From Ditylenchus dipsaci (Eukaryota > Nematoda > Chromadorea > Rhabditida > Anguinidae): 64,000 nucleotides of DNA. Positions 11,065 through 22,582 of the stretch are shown piece after piece. The stretch lies in contig SADC01000161.1 of NCBI GenBank assembly GCA_004194705.1, positions 1 to 64,000 on the forward strand. The letters run 5' to 3'. Both the position numbers and the translations under genes were made by a program. The notes beneath the pieces were generated by a model that worked only from the letters and a program-made list of their open reading frames with translations, had not been told where the DNA came from and searched no databases. How positions within the stretch are numbered: position 1 is the first letter of the stretch; every line of letters starts with the position of its first letter.

Positions 11065-13905
11065 GTCAAATGAGATGTATGATGTATTTTGAATAATTCA
11101 AGCTCGGTTTGATGTCTTTGTTTTACCATCATTTGCGTGCCATCGAAGTTTTAGGGGGGCAAAATTTCCAAAAAAAAAGTTGTCAATGAGTAGTTTTCCA
11201 AACATATTCTCCAATAGAGAAATTTCAAATGAGAACTTCGCCAGACGAGGAGTTTTCCTAACGAGGAATTCTCGAAACGAGAAATTCTCCAAACGAGAAT
11301 TTCTCCAAAGAAAATTTTTCCGCATGTTAAACTTTACAAACACGACGTTTTAAATGATTAATATTACATGCCTTTTAAGAGAGTGTCAGCTGAGCGTAAT
11401 AAGTCAGTTTCCAAAGTATAGTTTTAGCAAGAGTTAGTAGTTTTTAGCAGGAAGTTTGGCTAGTTTATTAATTGTATCCACCGCTAGAATCCGAATTTTG
11501 TATTTAGCTGAAAGCATTTAAAAATCATCATACCTTATCTAAAATCGTGTCCTAAACATGGTTTGATAATTTTTAAACATTGATTTGACTTGCAACAACG
11601 TCAGTTCTGGAATAGTGTACCATAGGGTCTCCAGGTGGTGCTCAGGTTTAGTACCTAGGTACGATACTCAGGTGGAAGCGACTATGTAGTATTACCCGAT
11701 TTTCAGTTGGTTAGGTGGCTTGAGATGTCTGAAGAGGAATAGATAGGGCGGCAGCAATTTCCCCGGCAAAACTTTTCGAGCTCACAGGTTCGCCTGGTAC
11801 TTCCCTAAACGAGTATCCACCTCAAAAATGTGAAATTTCGGTTTTGGCTGAAAGTAATTAAAAATCATTGTACCGTACCCAGAATCATGTCCTGAACAAG
11901 GTTTTACAGTACTATAACAGTGATTTGACTTGCAGGAACCCCAATTTTGGAGTTTCGTACTGGAGGTATGTTGCTCAGGCTGTTGTACCTAGGTATCGGT
12001 GCTCAGGCATAATTTTTGTTGCTTCTAGCGCATAATTTTTTGCTGAACATAATGGTGCGGGTCTCTTTGCTTTTTCTAGAATCATAATCCTCTATTATCA
12101 ACGTTTCTTTTCTACGCCCACGTCCTTTACATGCTTCTCTTATGGGGTTAGTTACAGTTAGGTTGAAAGGCCAGGGCGCGTTGGATGGTCTCCGGGAAAG
12201 AATCGAAACTGCCTTTTATGAAATGCCACAGGACATGGTGGACAAGTCTGCTGGGGACTATGAACAGTAATTTCACAGTGCAGCAGAAAATAGAGGTCAA
12301 CACGTAGAGAGCTCCGATAAATTTATAATAACTCTTATTCAGGGTTCGTAATTGTCCTTTTTAAAAAGATTTGCCCTTTTTTCGGGACTCAAAATCTTTT
12401 TTATTTTGAAGTTTTTTGAACTCAAATAGCAATCTTTCTATTTCGCTCCAAAATAGCAACAAGCACTTGATAAAATGACCCTTTTTTCTTCAAAAATGAT
12501 CAAAATGTCTTTTTTCGAAAACTTTCATTACGAACCCTGCTCTTATTGTTGTTATCAGGTATTCATGTCATAAAAATTTGAAAAAAAATTCTGCGCATTT
12601 TAAAATTACGCAAAAACCGACCTTTACTTTGGAGACTCAGAAAACTGAATTTTTGACGTCACATGCACAATCTGTAAGGACCAAAATTAATGGTGAAATC
12701 TAAGCTATCTAACAAAAAAAAAAAGATTAAAAAAAATAAAATTTTCAATAAAATCGACAAATCAAAATCGGAAAATAAAAAAAAACACCCTGTACATCAG
12801 TGCAGGTATTAGCATAAAAACAGTCAAAATAAATAAAAAATTTTGACTTATCCTCATTTTTATTTCCAAAAGTCAGTTTTTTTTAACTCAAATACCAATT
12901 TTTTAAGTTTTTCTAACCAGCATTGAACTCCTCGTCATCAATAAAGCTCTTTTAGTGTTCTCTCGAAATACTTCAATTCAATTTCATTTACATTTACATT
13001 CGTATCGTAAAGGAGTAAGTGAAAGTGTAAATGTAAGCGTAAGTGTAAATGTAAGGTGTCTTCCCGATGCCATTACAACAAAACGTTCTCAGCCGTTGGA
13101 TTTTGAAATTTCAGACTGGTTTTAAAGATGAATTATTTGTTTTGTTCTTCATCTGTTCTTAAATCCAAATACCGTATTTTCTCTATTGAATACCCCGCGG
13201 GAGTTATTGTTTAACCCCCCTTAGAGAGGGGAAGTTATTAGATAGGGGGGAGTTATTGGAGAGGGGGTGTTATTTTTCAAAGGAATTTTTTCTGCTACGA
13301 GCAAAATATTTTCTGACTGTCTTCTTGTTTTCAATGTTTTGCTTTAAAAATTCGTGAAATAATGTATTAGAACCAGCGACTAGTAAAATACCCCAACTCC
13401 GAATCCTATACCAGATTCCTGAGCGAGCAACGCAGGAGTGTCTCCCTCGACTTTAAAAACCTTGTGAAGTTTTGAAAGCCGATAAATATGGGTCAAACAG
13501 AATCAGGAAGCTTCAGACCTTGATATATTTCATACTCTCAAAAATCTTTATTAGTAAATTCGTCGTTTGGAAAATTCCTCGTTTGGAGAGTTTCTCGTTT
13601 GGAACATTCACCTTTTGAAATTTCCGTTTGGAAAACACCTCGTTTGAGAATATCTCGTTTGGAATTTGTGTGCCACCCAGTTTTAGCTAATTTTGAAGCC
13701 ATAGCTTAATTTTTAAAGCGCAACCTTGTAACAAATTTTAACGTTGGCAACATATGATTGAATTTTCGCAGTTAACTTTCTATATTTTAAAGCGCGGCCT
13801 TTCTATAAATAATCGCTAAGGGGATTGGTGAAATGAGCTGGTCAAATGAGATCTATGATGTATTTTGAATAATTGAAGCTCGAGTTGATGTGTTTGTTTA
13901 ATATT
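11065..13905. repeat. Composite repeat region bounded by 60-bp direct repeats
   Basis: A block beginning GGTCAAATGAGAT at about 11065-11127 recurs in direct orientation at about 13840-13902, nearly identical (core ATGATGTATTTTGAATAATT). Just inside lie short arrays in opposite orientation: CGAGAAATTCTCC-type units (about 11200-11310) and TCGTTTGGA-type units (about 13555-13670). Between them are ACCTAGGTACGATACTCAGG-type repeats (11640-12010), a mariner remnant (12160-12330) and a decayed CCGTATTT-family copy (13170-13290). No host gene is seen. Confidence 0.55.
12160..12330 (+). pseudogene. Mariner-like transposase C-terminal remnant
   Basis: The plus strand reads RLDGLRERIETAFYEMPQDM, then VDKSAGDYEQ, a stop, and FHSAAENRGQHVES. 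This resembles the last 45 residues of the mariner-type transposase at 55136-55330 (GRIEIAFNELPQEM). It has no catalytic part, so it is a dead fragment. Confidence 0.6.
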
Positions 13906-14055
13906 CTATGCATCGCCTAGTTAACTTTTTCAACGTTTTCTTCGAATTTTAGTCAAAAATAATGAAATCCAACACTTATTTCATCAATTCGAACACCAGT
14001 TTTTGATAAATGCATCCATATTTGAATAGTTTGACCATTTTTTTTAAATTTTTAT

Positions 14056-14304
14056 ACCGTATTTCCTCTAAAATAGCCCTCCTTCCAAAATAGCCCTCCC
14101 CCTACTTGGAAGACCTATATCTCGGAGCAGAGTGAATATTTTTGCAAAGCTGTTTGATACGTTTTCTTAACTCCCACGAGCTCTACCGATTCCACTTTTT
14201 CGATTTTGGATTTCCACCCGAAATCTCGAAATCGAATCCAAATTTTTCTGAAAATTGGAGGTTTGAATAAATAGCCCCGGGGGCTATTTTAGAGGAAATA
14301 CGGT
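14056..14304. mobile_element. CCGTATTT-family repeat, complete copy
   Basis: The left end is ACCGTATTTCCTCTAAAATAG and the right end its complement CTATTTTAGAGGAAATACGGT. Inside are the hallmark blocks: CTCCCACGAGCTCTACCGA, a 'ttgg..ttccacccgaaatc' block and GGGGGCTATTT. Other copies or fragments: 1279-1500, 5890-6040, 13170-13290, 25254-25482, 29085-29240, 33961-34212, 36165-36410, 50372-50610, 51285-51550, 56320-56530 and 58263-58504. The ends are inverted repeats, but no coding capacity exists. Confidence 0.75.
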
Positions 14305-14571
14305 AACTATCGAATTGAGATTTTTTACAGCTCAAACCTTTATTTTAACTCTTTGCCTTATTCCACTTTTTGGTTAATCGATTCAAGCTGTAAAGAGGTG
14401 CAAAGTTGTCTATTAGGTGATATGGAGGGTATAGTTGTGCTTTTCCAAAAAATCACGAAATGCTCATTAATAACGTTACCTTGAAGATTAAACCATTTAA
14501 CGCATTTTAAAGGTGTTTTTATGTGAGGGATACTCATTTTCGACGAAGAAAAATTGACAGAAGTGTGCCAC

Positions 14572-14834
14572 AGTCAACCCTCGACTACAGCCAATCCTCG
14601 ATAAACCGACACCTTACATTGATTCCCTAAGGCAAAAGTTTTTTGAAAGTATCTTATGAAGAGCGGTATTTTAAGACTCGGGGACTGTGTCCAAGGGTAT
14701 CTTATGTAGAGCATGTCTTATGGAAAGCGTATCTTATTGAGAAAGTTGATTCAGCCTTAATTAGTGCAAAACCAACCAAACTAGTTTCAAGGCGTATCTT
14801 ATAGAGAGCGTATCTTATGGAGAGCGTCGACTGT
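14572..14834. repeat. pogo-like fragment with CTTATGGAGAGCG tandem motifs
   Basis: It starts CAGTCAACCCTCGACTACAG and ends GAGCGTCGACTG, similar to the CAGTCRA ends of TA-flanked elements elsewhere here. The inside repeats variants of GTATCTTATGGAGAGCG. Boundaries are uncertain. Confidence 0.4.
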
Positions 14835-15627
14835 ATCTGCACAATATCCCGGCGCCACAATATCCCCGACAAATTTTAATCAAATTATTTTCTCAGCAGG
14901 AAGCTACGGGTGGTAGTTTTATTTTTGAAGTTACAGGTTCAACCCTGGTGGTGGCAGATAGTTTTTTTAAATAAAAGTACTTTAATTTTATTAAGCCTAG
15001 TTTTCACGGCGAATGTATCCACATCGAATTCATCCACACACGAATTCATCCACACACGAACTGATCCACAAAAATTTGTCGTTTTTATATTTCGTCTTGA
15101 AAAGTTCACATGTTAATTCAAACATTTTTCTATGAACCGACCACAATTTCGCTGGATCTCCCATGTACCAACAGAACCAACTGGTCATCCACTTGGATCG
15201 AAAAAAATTCTACGTTTTTGAGTTTCCAAAACCTGTTATCTGGACTGATTCGGGCACGCTGAAGATAATTTGTAAATTTTAAAACGCCGTTTTCTCGGGT
15301 ATTTTTTTAGTTTTGGTGCAATCGAGTTTTCATAAATCAATTGTCTCCCAACACTCCACAAATACCATACAAAAACTTATTTTACTATTATCGTGGACAA
15401 CCACTTGGTTTTGTTGTACCCAGGTAGTCGTACCCAGGTTGGAGAACTCAGGTAGCGTAGTGGTACCCGGTAGTAATAGTTTCGTCTTTTTTATGAACTT
15501 TCGAAACTTAAAATGTTTTTCTATGATCCAACTTCAGGTCTTTTTGGATAATCCATGCATCACCTAAACCAAGTGGTCGTCCACTTGGATCAAAGTTTTT
15601 TTTAATGTTTCCATGATCTAGACGAGG

Positions 15628-15849
15628 GTGGGCGTGAAACAAAGAATTGGTCAGTGGAAAAGAAGATTGGAGAATCTGGTCGATGTCGTGTTCTCAACCG
15701 CTGTTCTACACAATCTCGCCATTGAGCCGTGGATGCCTGAGAATGAAGAGGTATTCGAAGATAAGCAACCGCAGGAAGAGCTCTACCAAGGCCGTCAAAT
15801 GACTGGGATTGAAGAGAGAAACAAATTTGTGAGAGAATATTTTGCTTGA
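15628..15849 (+). pseudogene. PIF/Harbinger (HARBI1-like) transposase C-terminal fragment
   Basis: The open frame reads GVKQRIGQWKRRLENLVDVV, then FSTAVLHNLAIEPWMPENEE, and ends REYFA with a TGA. The pattern 'VKxRxxxxxxxxx(L)...xxACCVLHNxAI' is the end of the DDE nuclease domain of HARBI1-type transposases. The catalytic DDE residues upstream are missing. It lies in a repeat (15120-15600) with AAGTGGTCGTCCACTTGGAT motifs that recurs around 62290-62760. Confidence 0.65.
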
Positions 15850-16084
15850 TTGGAATGTGTTGGTTGTGTTGGCTTGTTGTTGAGATAAATATAGGTGTTG
15901 ATTCCATTTCAAGCTAGTGTTTGCTATATGTTCGTTATTTCGCCTTGGTCATCATATTTAGTGTGGCTAAATGAGTGAATATTTAGTTGCTAAATATTTC
16001 GTAACTAATTTCTATATTTAGTACCGAAGGTCCACTTTTATTAGTGATTAAATATTTAGTGACTAATTTTCGTATTTGGTACGG

Positions 16085-16172
16085 GTCTGGATTTGAACCT
16101 GTAACTTTAAAAAATTTGCGCAAATGAGTAGTAATCCACTGATAGCCTATCAGTTAGCCGAAGAACTTAACC
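16085..16172 (-). repeat. tRNA-like (SINE-like) sequence
   Basis: On the minus strand, GGCTAACTGATAGGC resembles a pol III A box. GTTACAGGTTCAAATCC, about 50 bases downstream, matches a B box with a T-arm stem. No full cloverleaf with a clean acceptor stem can be drawn, so this is a tRNA-derived repeat rather than a gene. Confidence 0.4.
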
Positions 16173-16369
16173 AAAAACATATTTATTCTGTGCAAAGGGT
16201 TAACCAAATCGACAGTCACATCGACTGCTATTTTTATAATTTTTAGAGCGCTTATTCAAACTTCAATTGTCATTTTAGGTGTAGATTTGTAGGAGAAAAG
16301 CCTTTGTACAAAACGTAAAAATGCCAATTTTTTCGAAAATCTGCCAAATTTTTATAAAATTTTTCTAGA

Positions 16370-16706
16370 TCATGAACGGGCAAACCTTTTTCTTGCCGTA
16401 AAAATACTTTTTTTGCCGCAAAAGTTTTTGCCGCAGAAATACTTTTTGTTGCCGTAAAAATACTTTTTTCTGCCGTAAAAAAGCTTCTTGTTGCATCAGA
16501 AAAACTTGTTTCTGCGCTTAAATACTTTTTTCTGCCGCAACGCATATTTTCATTTGCCGTGGAAAGTCGTTTTACAGAGAGAAAAAATTTGCGGCAAAAA
16601 AAAGTTTTTTTACGGCAGAAAAAAGTATTTCTGCGGCATAAAAAAGTGTTTTTGCGGCCAAAAGAAGTATTTTTACGGCAAGAAAAAGGTTTGCCCATCA
16701 TGAACT
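16370..16706. repeat. Fold-back made of about 21-bp units
   Basis: The left arm starts GGGCAAACCTTTTTCTTGCCG and the right arm ends with its complement. Both arms are runs of variants of TTTTGCCGTAAAAATACTTT, so each arm is itself a minisatellite. The long frames across it are artefacts of the repeat. Confidence 0.75.
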
Positions 16707-16779
16707 GAGTCGGCATATTTCAACGACCGAATGATAAACATCTCTTTATTGCTGTTTCAGCTTGAAAAAATACGCTTTA

Positions 16780-18960
16780 TTCAGGGCGTAATGAATATAA
16801 CAGGGTATATGCAGAAGTGAACACATTTTACTAAAGCTGGGCACATTTTACAAAAGCTTGGCAGATTTTCGAAAAACTTGACACTTTTTCCCAAAATTTG
16901 GCACTTTTTCACAATAACTTGCCAGATTTTACTAACCAGGGAACCTTCAGATGTATTTTTTTTCTAAGACTTTATTAACAGATTTTTTGCAGATTCTTGT
17001 AGAGCAACCTGAATTATGTTAAGAAGAATGTTAAGAATTATGTTATATTACAAAGTGCTGCTGATATGTCCACGTCCTTCGAAAATTCAAGAGACCGGGT
17101 CACGGGGTTTCAAAATTTGAACTTACTTACATTTGAGTTTAAACGAAAAGCCAGAGATTTTGGAGCAATATTTTGAATGGCTCAAATTGTTTCACCCCGT
17201 CAAATTATTCTTTTACCCCGTCAAATCGTAATTTTTCGAAAATTTAGTCCATACAAAGACTTTTTTCTCCAACTTTTATAATCTCAGAAATTCAGTCGAT
17301 AGCTTGTTAGAAAGCCGAGATCCAGGCTATGTTTTGATGTGAAATGTTAAAGAATAAATAAAAACTTTTGGAGATAAAAACACATTTTTACGATTTGACG
17401 GGGTAAAAGAATAATTTGACGGGGGAAAGTACGTACAGTCTATTTTAATTGACTACTTTTTGTTTAAATTTTGTTTTTCTTTATTTTTCAGGGGATTTTC
17501 CCTTTTTTTGGTCTGAACCTTTAATTCAAGTTTAAATCGAGCGAAACATTGCAGATTTTCTCAATTTCTCATGCCTGGTAGTACGCTTTCCTGTCGACCT
17601 CTAAGCTATCACAAACTCGTTTTAACTGATCTACACAAACCGCCTTATCATTTTAACGAAGTTCATTATTTCAAAGAATGCTCGATGTATAAGAAATACA
17701 GCTAGTGTCAAAAAACTTGACCGTCTAAAAATGTTTGAGCATGTAGGTAGGTTGCCCGGTCAATTTTCGAATTTGCGGGTCCTAACCCTCGTAAATTTCC
17801 ATTTTTACGTAGTTGACCTACTACTTCAGCCAGTGGCGTACGCAAGAATTTCTGACGGACGAAGCACCAGGCCATTTCCATGCCGTTTTACCTAGACCGT
17901 TCTCCAGTTATTCGAGGCCTTTTTACCTACACTGTTTTTAAAAAAATCTGACAGGGGCACCGATAATGACAAACATTTGACGGGGCAGGTAATTACTCAC
18001 GAAATAGTAATAAAAATTATAGAACTGAAAAGTTTAATCTTAAGACCGATTTAAACACACCAAAGTACTTTGAAAAGCTTTTTAGAGAGCTGAGAGGAAC
18101 TTCATGGCTCTTCAAAATTTCCGAGAGAAGCCGATACCTAAATGTGGCGGGAATTCAAATAATCGATTCTTTTTCGGAGGAATTCGGATATTTTTTCAAC
18201 TTGAGTTCTTAACTGGAGGTATTTTCAATGTTCATGGTACAGTCAAATCCCGATTCAGTGTACACCCTGGGGACCTGCTCCATGTGTACACTAAATTGAG
18301 TGTGCACTAAATCGAGGGTTCATTCTAGTCATTTTAAAAAACCGCCGGCCAAATGACTTAATCCAGGTGTACACTAAACCGAGGTCTACACTAAATCTGG
18401 TGTACACTAAATCGAGAGTCGACTGTAGCATAAATGAAAGCTTAACAATGGTGTAAAAAACGTGTGTAATTAGATAAAAATATTTAAAAAACCTTTAATC
18501 AAGAAGATTGACTGGACACTTGGATTCCAAGATTGGCATCTCCATGTTGACGTTCTCGATAAAAAAAATATTCTAGTTTTTTATAGTTACACACCTTCTT
18601 CATATTTGTGTATCCTTGTGTATCCTGAATGTTGTGTATCCTGGATGCTAGGCTTTAATTTTCGCTATCATTAAGAGCAGGAAATCAACCCATAAAAGTT
18701 GAATGCTCGAAAAGTTTATAAAACAAGTGCAACTTAAAAGTAGGCTAAAAACATGATACGAGTATCATGGTTTTTTCGGAGGTCCTTTTCAAAGGACCTG
18801 GACATATCAGCAACACTTGTAACTTTGGGTGCTTATAACTTTGGGTGCTCTACAAGAATCTGCAGAAAAATCTGTCAATGAAGTCTATGAAAAAAAAACA
18901 CTTCTGAAGGTTCCCTGGTAAAGCTGGGCACTTTTTCGCCAAGCTTAGCATTTTTTCGTT
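16780..18960. repeat. Long fold-back with terminal minisatellites and an internal repeat
   Basis: Units such as AAAGCTGGGCACATTTTAC (16800-16930), followed by CCAGGGAACCTTCAGA and TGCAGATTCTTGTAGAGC, recur in reverse complement at about 18838-18960. Between the arms lie a CCCCGTCAAATTATTCTTTT-type palindrome (about 17190-17430; relatives at 28672-29020 and 47315-47755) and a pogo-like element (18238-18426). No gene is seen. Confidence 0.6.
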
Positions 18961-19388
18961 CTGCCAAAGCTTCTTTTTGGCATCAAAAAGCTTCTTGTTC
19001 GGCTGGTACCCAGGCAGTGTTTTCAAAAAGCAGAAACAGAATAGCACAAGCAGAAGCATAATTTCAAAGCAGAAACCAAATTACAGTCAAAATCAATCGT
19101 AATTCTGTTTCTGCTTCTGAAATTATGCTCCGGCTTGTGCTATTTTGTTTCTGCCTTTTGAAAACAGTGTACCCAGGCGGTGGTATCCAGTTTGTGGTAC
19201 TCAGATGGTGGTACCCAAATGGTGTTCTCGCCGTTAGGAAGTTATGCCATTGGCGAATTTCTGCGTTTTCGAGATTTTTCGTTGGCGAGTTCTGCGTTGG
19301 CGAGTTTTTTTTACGTTGGCAAGTTTTGGAGTTGGCGAGTATTTCGCGTTGGCGAGTTATGGCGTTGGCGAGTCGGTTGCGTCCCATT

Positions 19389-21238
19389 TACCCTAATTTC
19401 CGCGTATAACCCGCGGGTTATATGCGGGTGCGGGTTATCTATGGGTGCGGGTTATATGGGCAGGAGCAGCTTGCGACAATTCAAATTGCGACAAAATCAG
19501 GTTGCGACAATTCAAATTGCGACAAAATCAGGTTGCGACAATTCAAATTGCGACAATCTGAATTTCGACAATTTGAAAGTCCGAGTCTTGAGTAAATCCT
19601 TCATCTAAATATGCTCCTGTTCAACGTGTTTCTATTGTAATTTTTGTTTGATTTTCTAGATATGGAAACTATCACACTGAGAGAGGAAATCTGCTTTGCT
19701 TCTGCAGTGGATATTCGACGACTTTCTGTCGAGTGCACCCTCGATGGAATACTTTGCTATGCCCGATCTTCATTGGCCGAAATTTAACTGCCAGGGTGCC
19801 TAACTAAAGAAAATTCCGGACGTAGTAATTTTCTTTTTCGTTGCTGTTATTACCACTGCGCTGGTTAAATTAGCCGTCTGTTTTGCTCGAATTAACTTGT
19901 TGGCGACTAGTCAGACTTTTAAGCTTAGACATTCGCTCTCTATGTGCTCCGTGGTTTTGACAGTTCATTTCCCAAACCCCTTACTCCTCGAGCTGCATTT
20001 ATTCACATTTTTCGATTTGATCTACAGGCTTGTAGCCATCCAACAAAACTGTCAGATTTTTACACATATTCGAGCTAAATCACAAGAAAGTACCTAGTTA
20101 ATATGCTTTTGGCTGAAAATCCATGACCTTTGTTTTTTCTTACTGCTGCGATGTCTTCTTTTCTAATTCGCCTAACTTCGAAGTGTAGGGACTACTCAAC
20201 GAATACAGATGCACCACCAATATCAGACCGCCTAAGTTTCTATATACTAGAGCCTGGTCGGAATACCTGATCACTTTTTATAGATCGGACCACTGGGCAG
20301 GCAAACATAATTTTTTGAACTAAAATTATTTTTAAAGTACACAGTACCAGGAAGCCTCAAGATGGGTATGAAGACACATAATAAGTTTCATCACGGTGAC
20401 TTGCCTAAGCGCAAGAGGAAAAAAATGCGAGCTGATTAAGGAAGAAGATAAATCATATAAAAAATATGACCATTATGGCTAAAACTTTACATTTAGTTAA
20501 TGTCAACCTCTATAAGCAGCAAGTATAAGTAAACATTGAGTGTAGGATGTAAACAAGTGCCAAAAAAGTCATTTTCCTTGAAATCGCTGAAAAAATAAGA
20601 CCAGAAAGACATCTCCAAGACTGAGAACAATATACTTAAATCCATCGCCAGTCGCAATTCAAATTGTCGCAATTTGAATTGTCGCAATCTGATTTTGTCG
20701 CAATTTGAATTTGTCGCGATTTGAATTGTCACAATTAAAATTGTCACAAGCTACTCCCGCCCGGTTATCTAAGGGTGCGGGCTATTTATGGGGTGCGGGT
20801 TATCTGAGGGGTGCGGATTAGAGTTGGCTCGGAATCCATATTTGGACCGGAACCGGAATTTTAAATTTGTAAAAACCGGAACCGGAACTTGATTTTTGTA
20901 GAAACCGGAACCGGAATTTCCAAACAGGAGTCGAAAAAAAAAGTTTTCGAAAAAAATCGCTGCCTGTTTACATGATTTTTGTATATATTGATATTTAACA
21001 CGGAAGATTCGTTCAAAAGTTGAAAATACGCGTTAAAATCAGCCAAGCAAGAACAAAATTATGATACAGTGGGGCCCGGAATTGATATTTGGACCGGAAC
21101 CGGAACCGGAATTTTTAGATTTGTGAAAACCGGAACCGGAATTACATATTTTTTCGAGACCGGAACCGGAACCGGAATCCAAAAAAGACCGGAATTCCGG
21201 GCCAACTCTAGTGCGGATTATACTCGGGAAATTAGGGT
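19389..21238. mobile_element. Composite fold-back with GCGACAATTCAAATT arrays
   Basis: The left end TACCCTAATTTCCGCGTATA pairs with the right end ACTCGGGAAATTAGGGTA. Next come GTGCGGGTTAT units and an array of TTGCGACAATTCAAATTGC (19468-19580), whose complement lies at 20646-20745. A separate element (20819-21210) is inserted near the right end. Between the arms, 19660-20640 has only a 41-codon ORF (19662-19787) with no recognised homology. Confidence 0.6.
20819..21210. mobile_element. hAT-type MITE with 8-bp TSD GTGCGGAT
   Basis: Ends are TAGAGTTGGCTCGGAAT and, at the right, the complement of TAGAGTTGGCCCGGAAT. The flanking 8-bp duplication GTGCGGAT is exact (20811-20818 and 21211-21218). 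The interior is a run of ACCGGAACCGGAA units in both orientations. It contains no coding sequence. The TSD length and TAGNG-like ends fit the hAT superfamily. It interrupts the larger repeat at 19389-21238. Confidence 0.88.
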
Positions 21239-21953
21239 ACTTGCACAAGGGTATACCCTTTATCCTTCGAGCTAACTGTAGGGAGATTGGGAACTCTCCT
21301 GAAAAATACAATCGAAGAAGTGACAGCCCTGGTAGCTCAATGGTGGAACAGTGGGAGAGCTAGTTTCCCTTAGCCGGAGATTCAGAGAAAACGAGATTTG
21401 CCAAACGTTGGGACTCTTTTCGACCCTGAAATGACTCTTTTTTTTCCTCAAAGGTTCTTTTTCTGCCCCAAATTTTAAAAACCCTAGTTCTGATGATTGT
21501 CCAATCCGTTTTTGTTTTTTGCAACCATCTTGTAGGTCTGTATCCCAACTTTCTAACAAGCTATCGACTAACTTATTGTTGTTTTAAAAAGTTGGAGGAA
21601 AAAGAATTTTAATGAAGAAAATTTTCCCGAAGGTTTAATCCATTCAAAGACGTTTTCCTCCAATTTTTTAACGCTACCAAAAAATTTAATGATTTTCAGG
21701 TCAAACGTTTCCACCTAATGGCAAATGGGTGCCTTCCAGACGGAAGATATGTCATGGATGATCTTATTTGCAGAGGTATTTGAGCCTAAGTGGAGTACAA
21801 AGACAAAATGCGAATTTTGGCAAAAAGACGAGTGAGCTCAAACTCTGCGGATTATTGCTCGCAATGACAGTGTAGAAATGAATTGCAATCAATATTTAGG
21901 AAAAAGGAATTCCTAAATATCTTTAAATTTCGAAAAACGGAAGATAAAGAAAG

Positions 21954-22174
21954 GGCAGTCAAAGATTGGGCCATTTCAAATTGGGCCACCGTAAATTGCA
22001 CCAAATTCAAATTCGGCCACCGTAAATTGGGCCTTAGTCTCATTGAGTATCCATTGCAGAAGCTGAGAACGTTGCGCCTCTCCGCATTGAACGAGTTTGG
22101 CATTTGCCCAATTTGAAATTGGCCCAATTTACGGTGGCCCAAATTTAAATGGCTCAATCTTTGACTGCCCAAAG
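21954..22174. repeat. Short fold-back, GGGCAGTCAAAGATTGGGCC ends
   Basis: Left-arm units TTGGGCCACCGTAAATT are complemented at the right (CAATTTACGGTGGCC), and the arm ends pair. No clear target duplication is found. Confidence 0.6.
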
Positions 22175-22325
22175 AAAAAAGTTGGGGACAGTCCACTTGC
22201 AGTTATTTAGTTTGTCTGACCAGTATTGTGAAAACAAATTTAGGTTTTAAAGGTAGTCATCAACCTGTAAAATTTTGACAGCTGTTGCAGGCAATACTAG
22301 CAAAAAATTTCACCAAACACCTTTC

Positions 22326-22582
22326 GACCCTATCCCTCAATGGGGGGGGGTTTGCCTTGGCCCCCCCCTGTTGTTTTTTTGTGATTTTTCAGGCTTTAGG
22401 CTTAGGCAAGGGTTGGCCAGCGTATGTTAGGACGAACTCAAACGTATTTCAGACTCATGATCAAGTTCGTCTTAACATACACTGGCCTATATTTGCCTCT
22501 GCCTGAGCTTAAAAAATAACAAAAAAAATTCAACAGGGGGACCAAGGCAAACCCCCCCCCCCTTCCATTGAGGGATAGGGCC
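22326..22582. mobile_element. MITE with 8-bp (or 9-bp) TSD CACCTTTC(G)
   Basis: The ends GACCCTATCCCTCAATGG and complement of GGCCCTATCCCTCAATGG are preceded and followed by CACCTTTC (22318-22325 and 22583-22590). If the flanking G is counted, the duplication is 9 bp. Inside is another palindrome (GGCTTAGGCAAGG, GGCCAGCGTATGTTAG) that is also found at 38182-38330. No coding sequence. Confidence 0.8.

Noticed and set aside
16270..16716. 148-codon Lys/Phe/Cys-rich ORF
   Set aside because: It is a translation of 21-bp tandem units in a hairpin, with a mirrored frame on the other strand.
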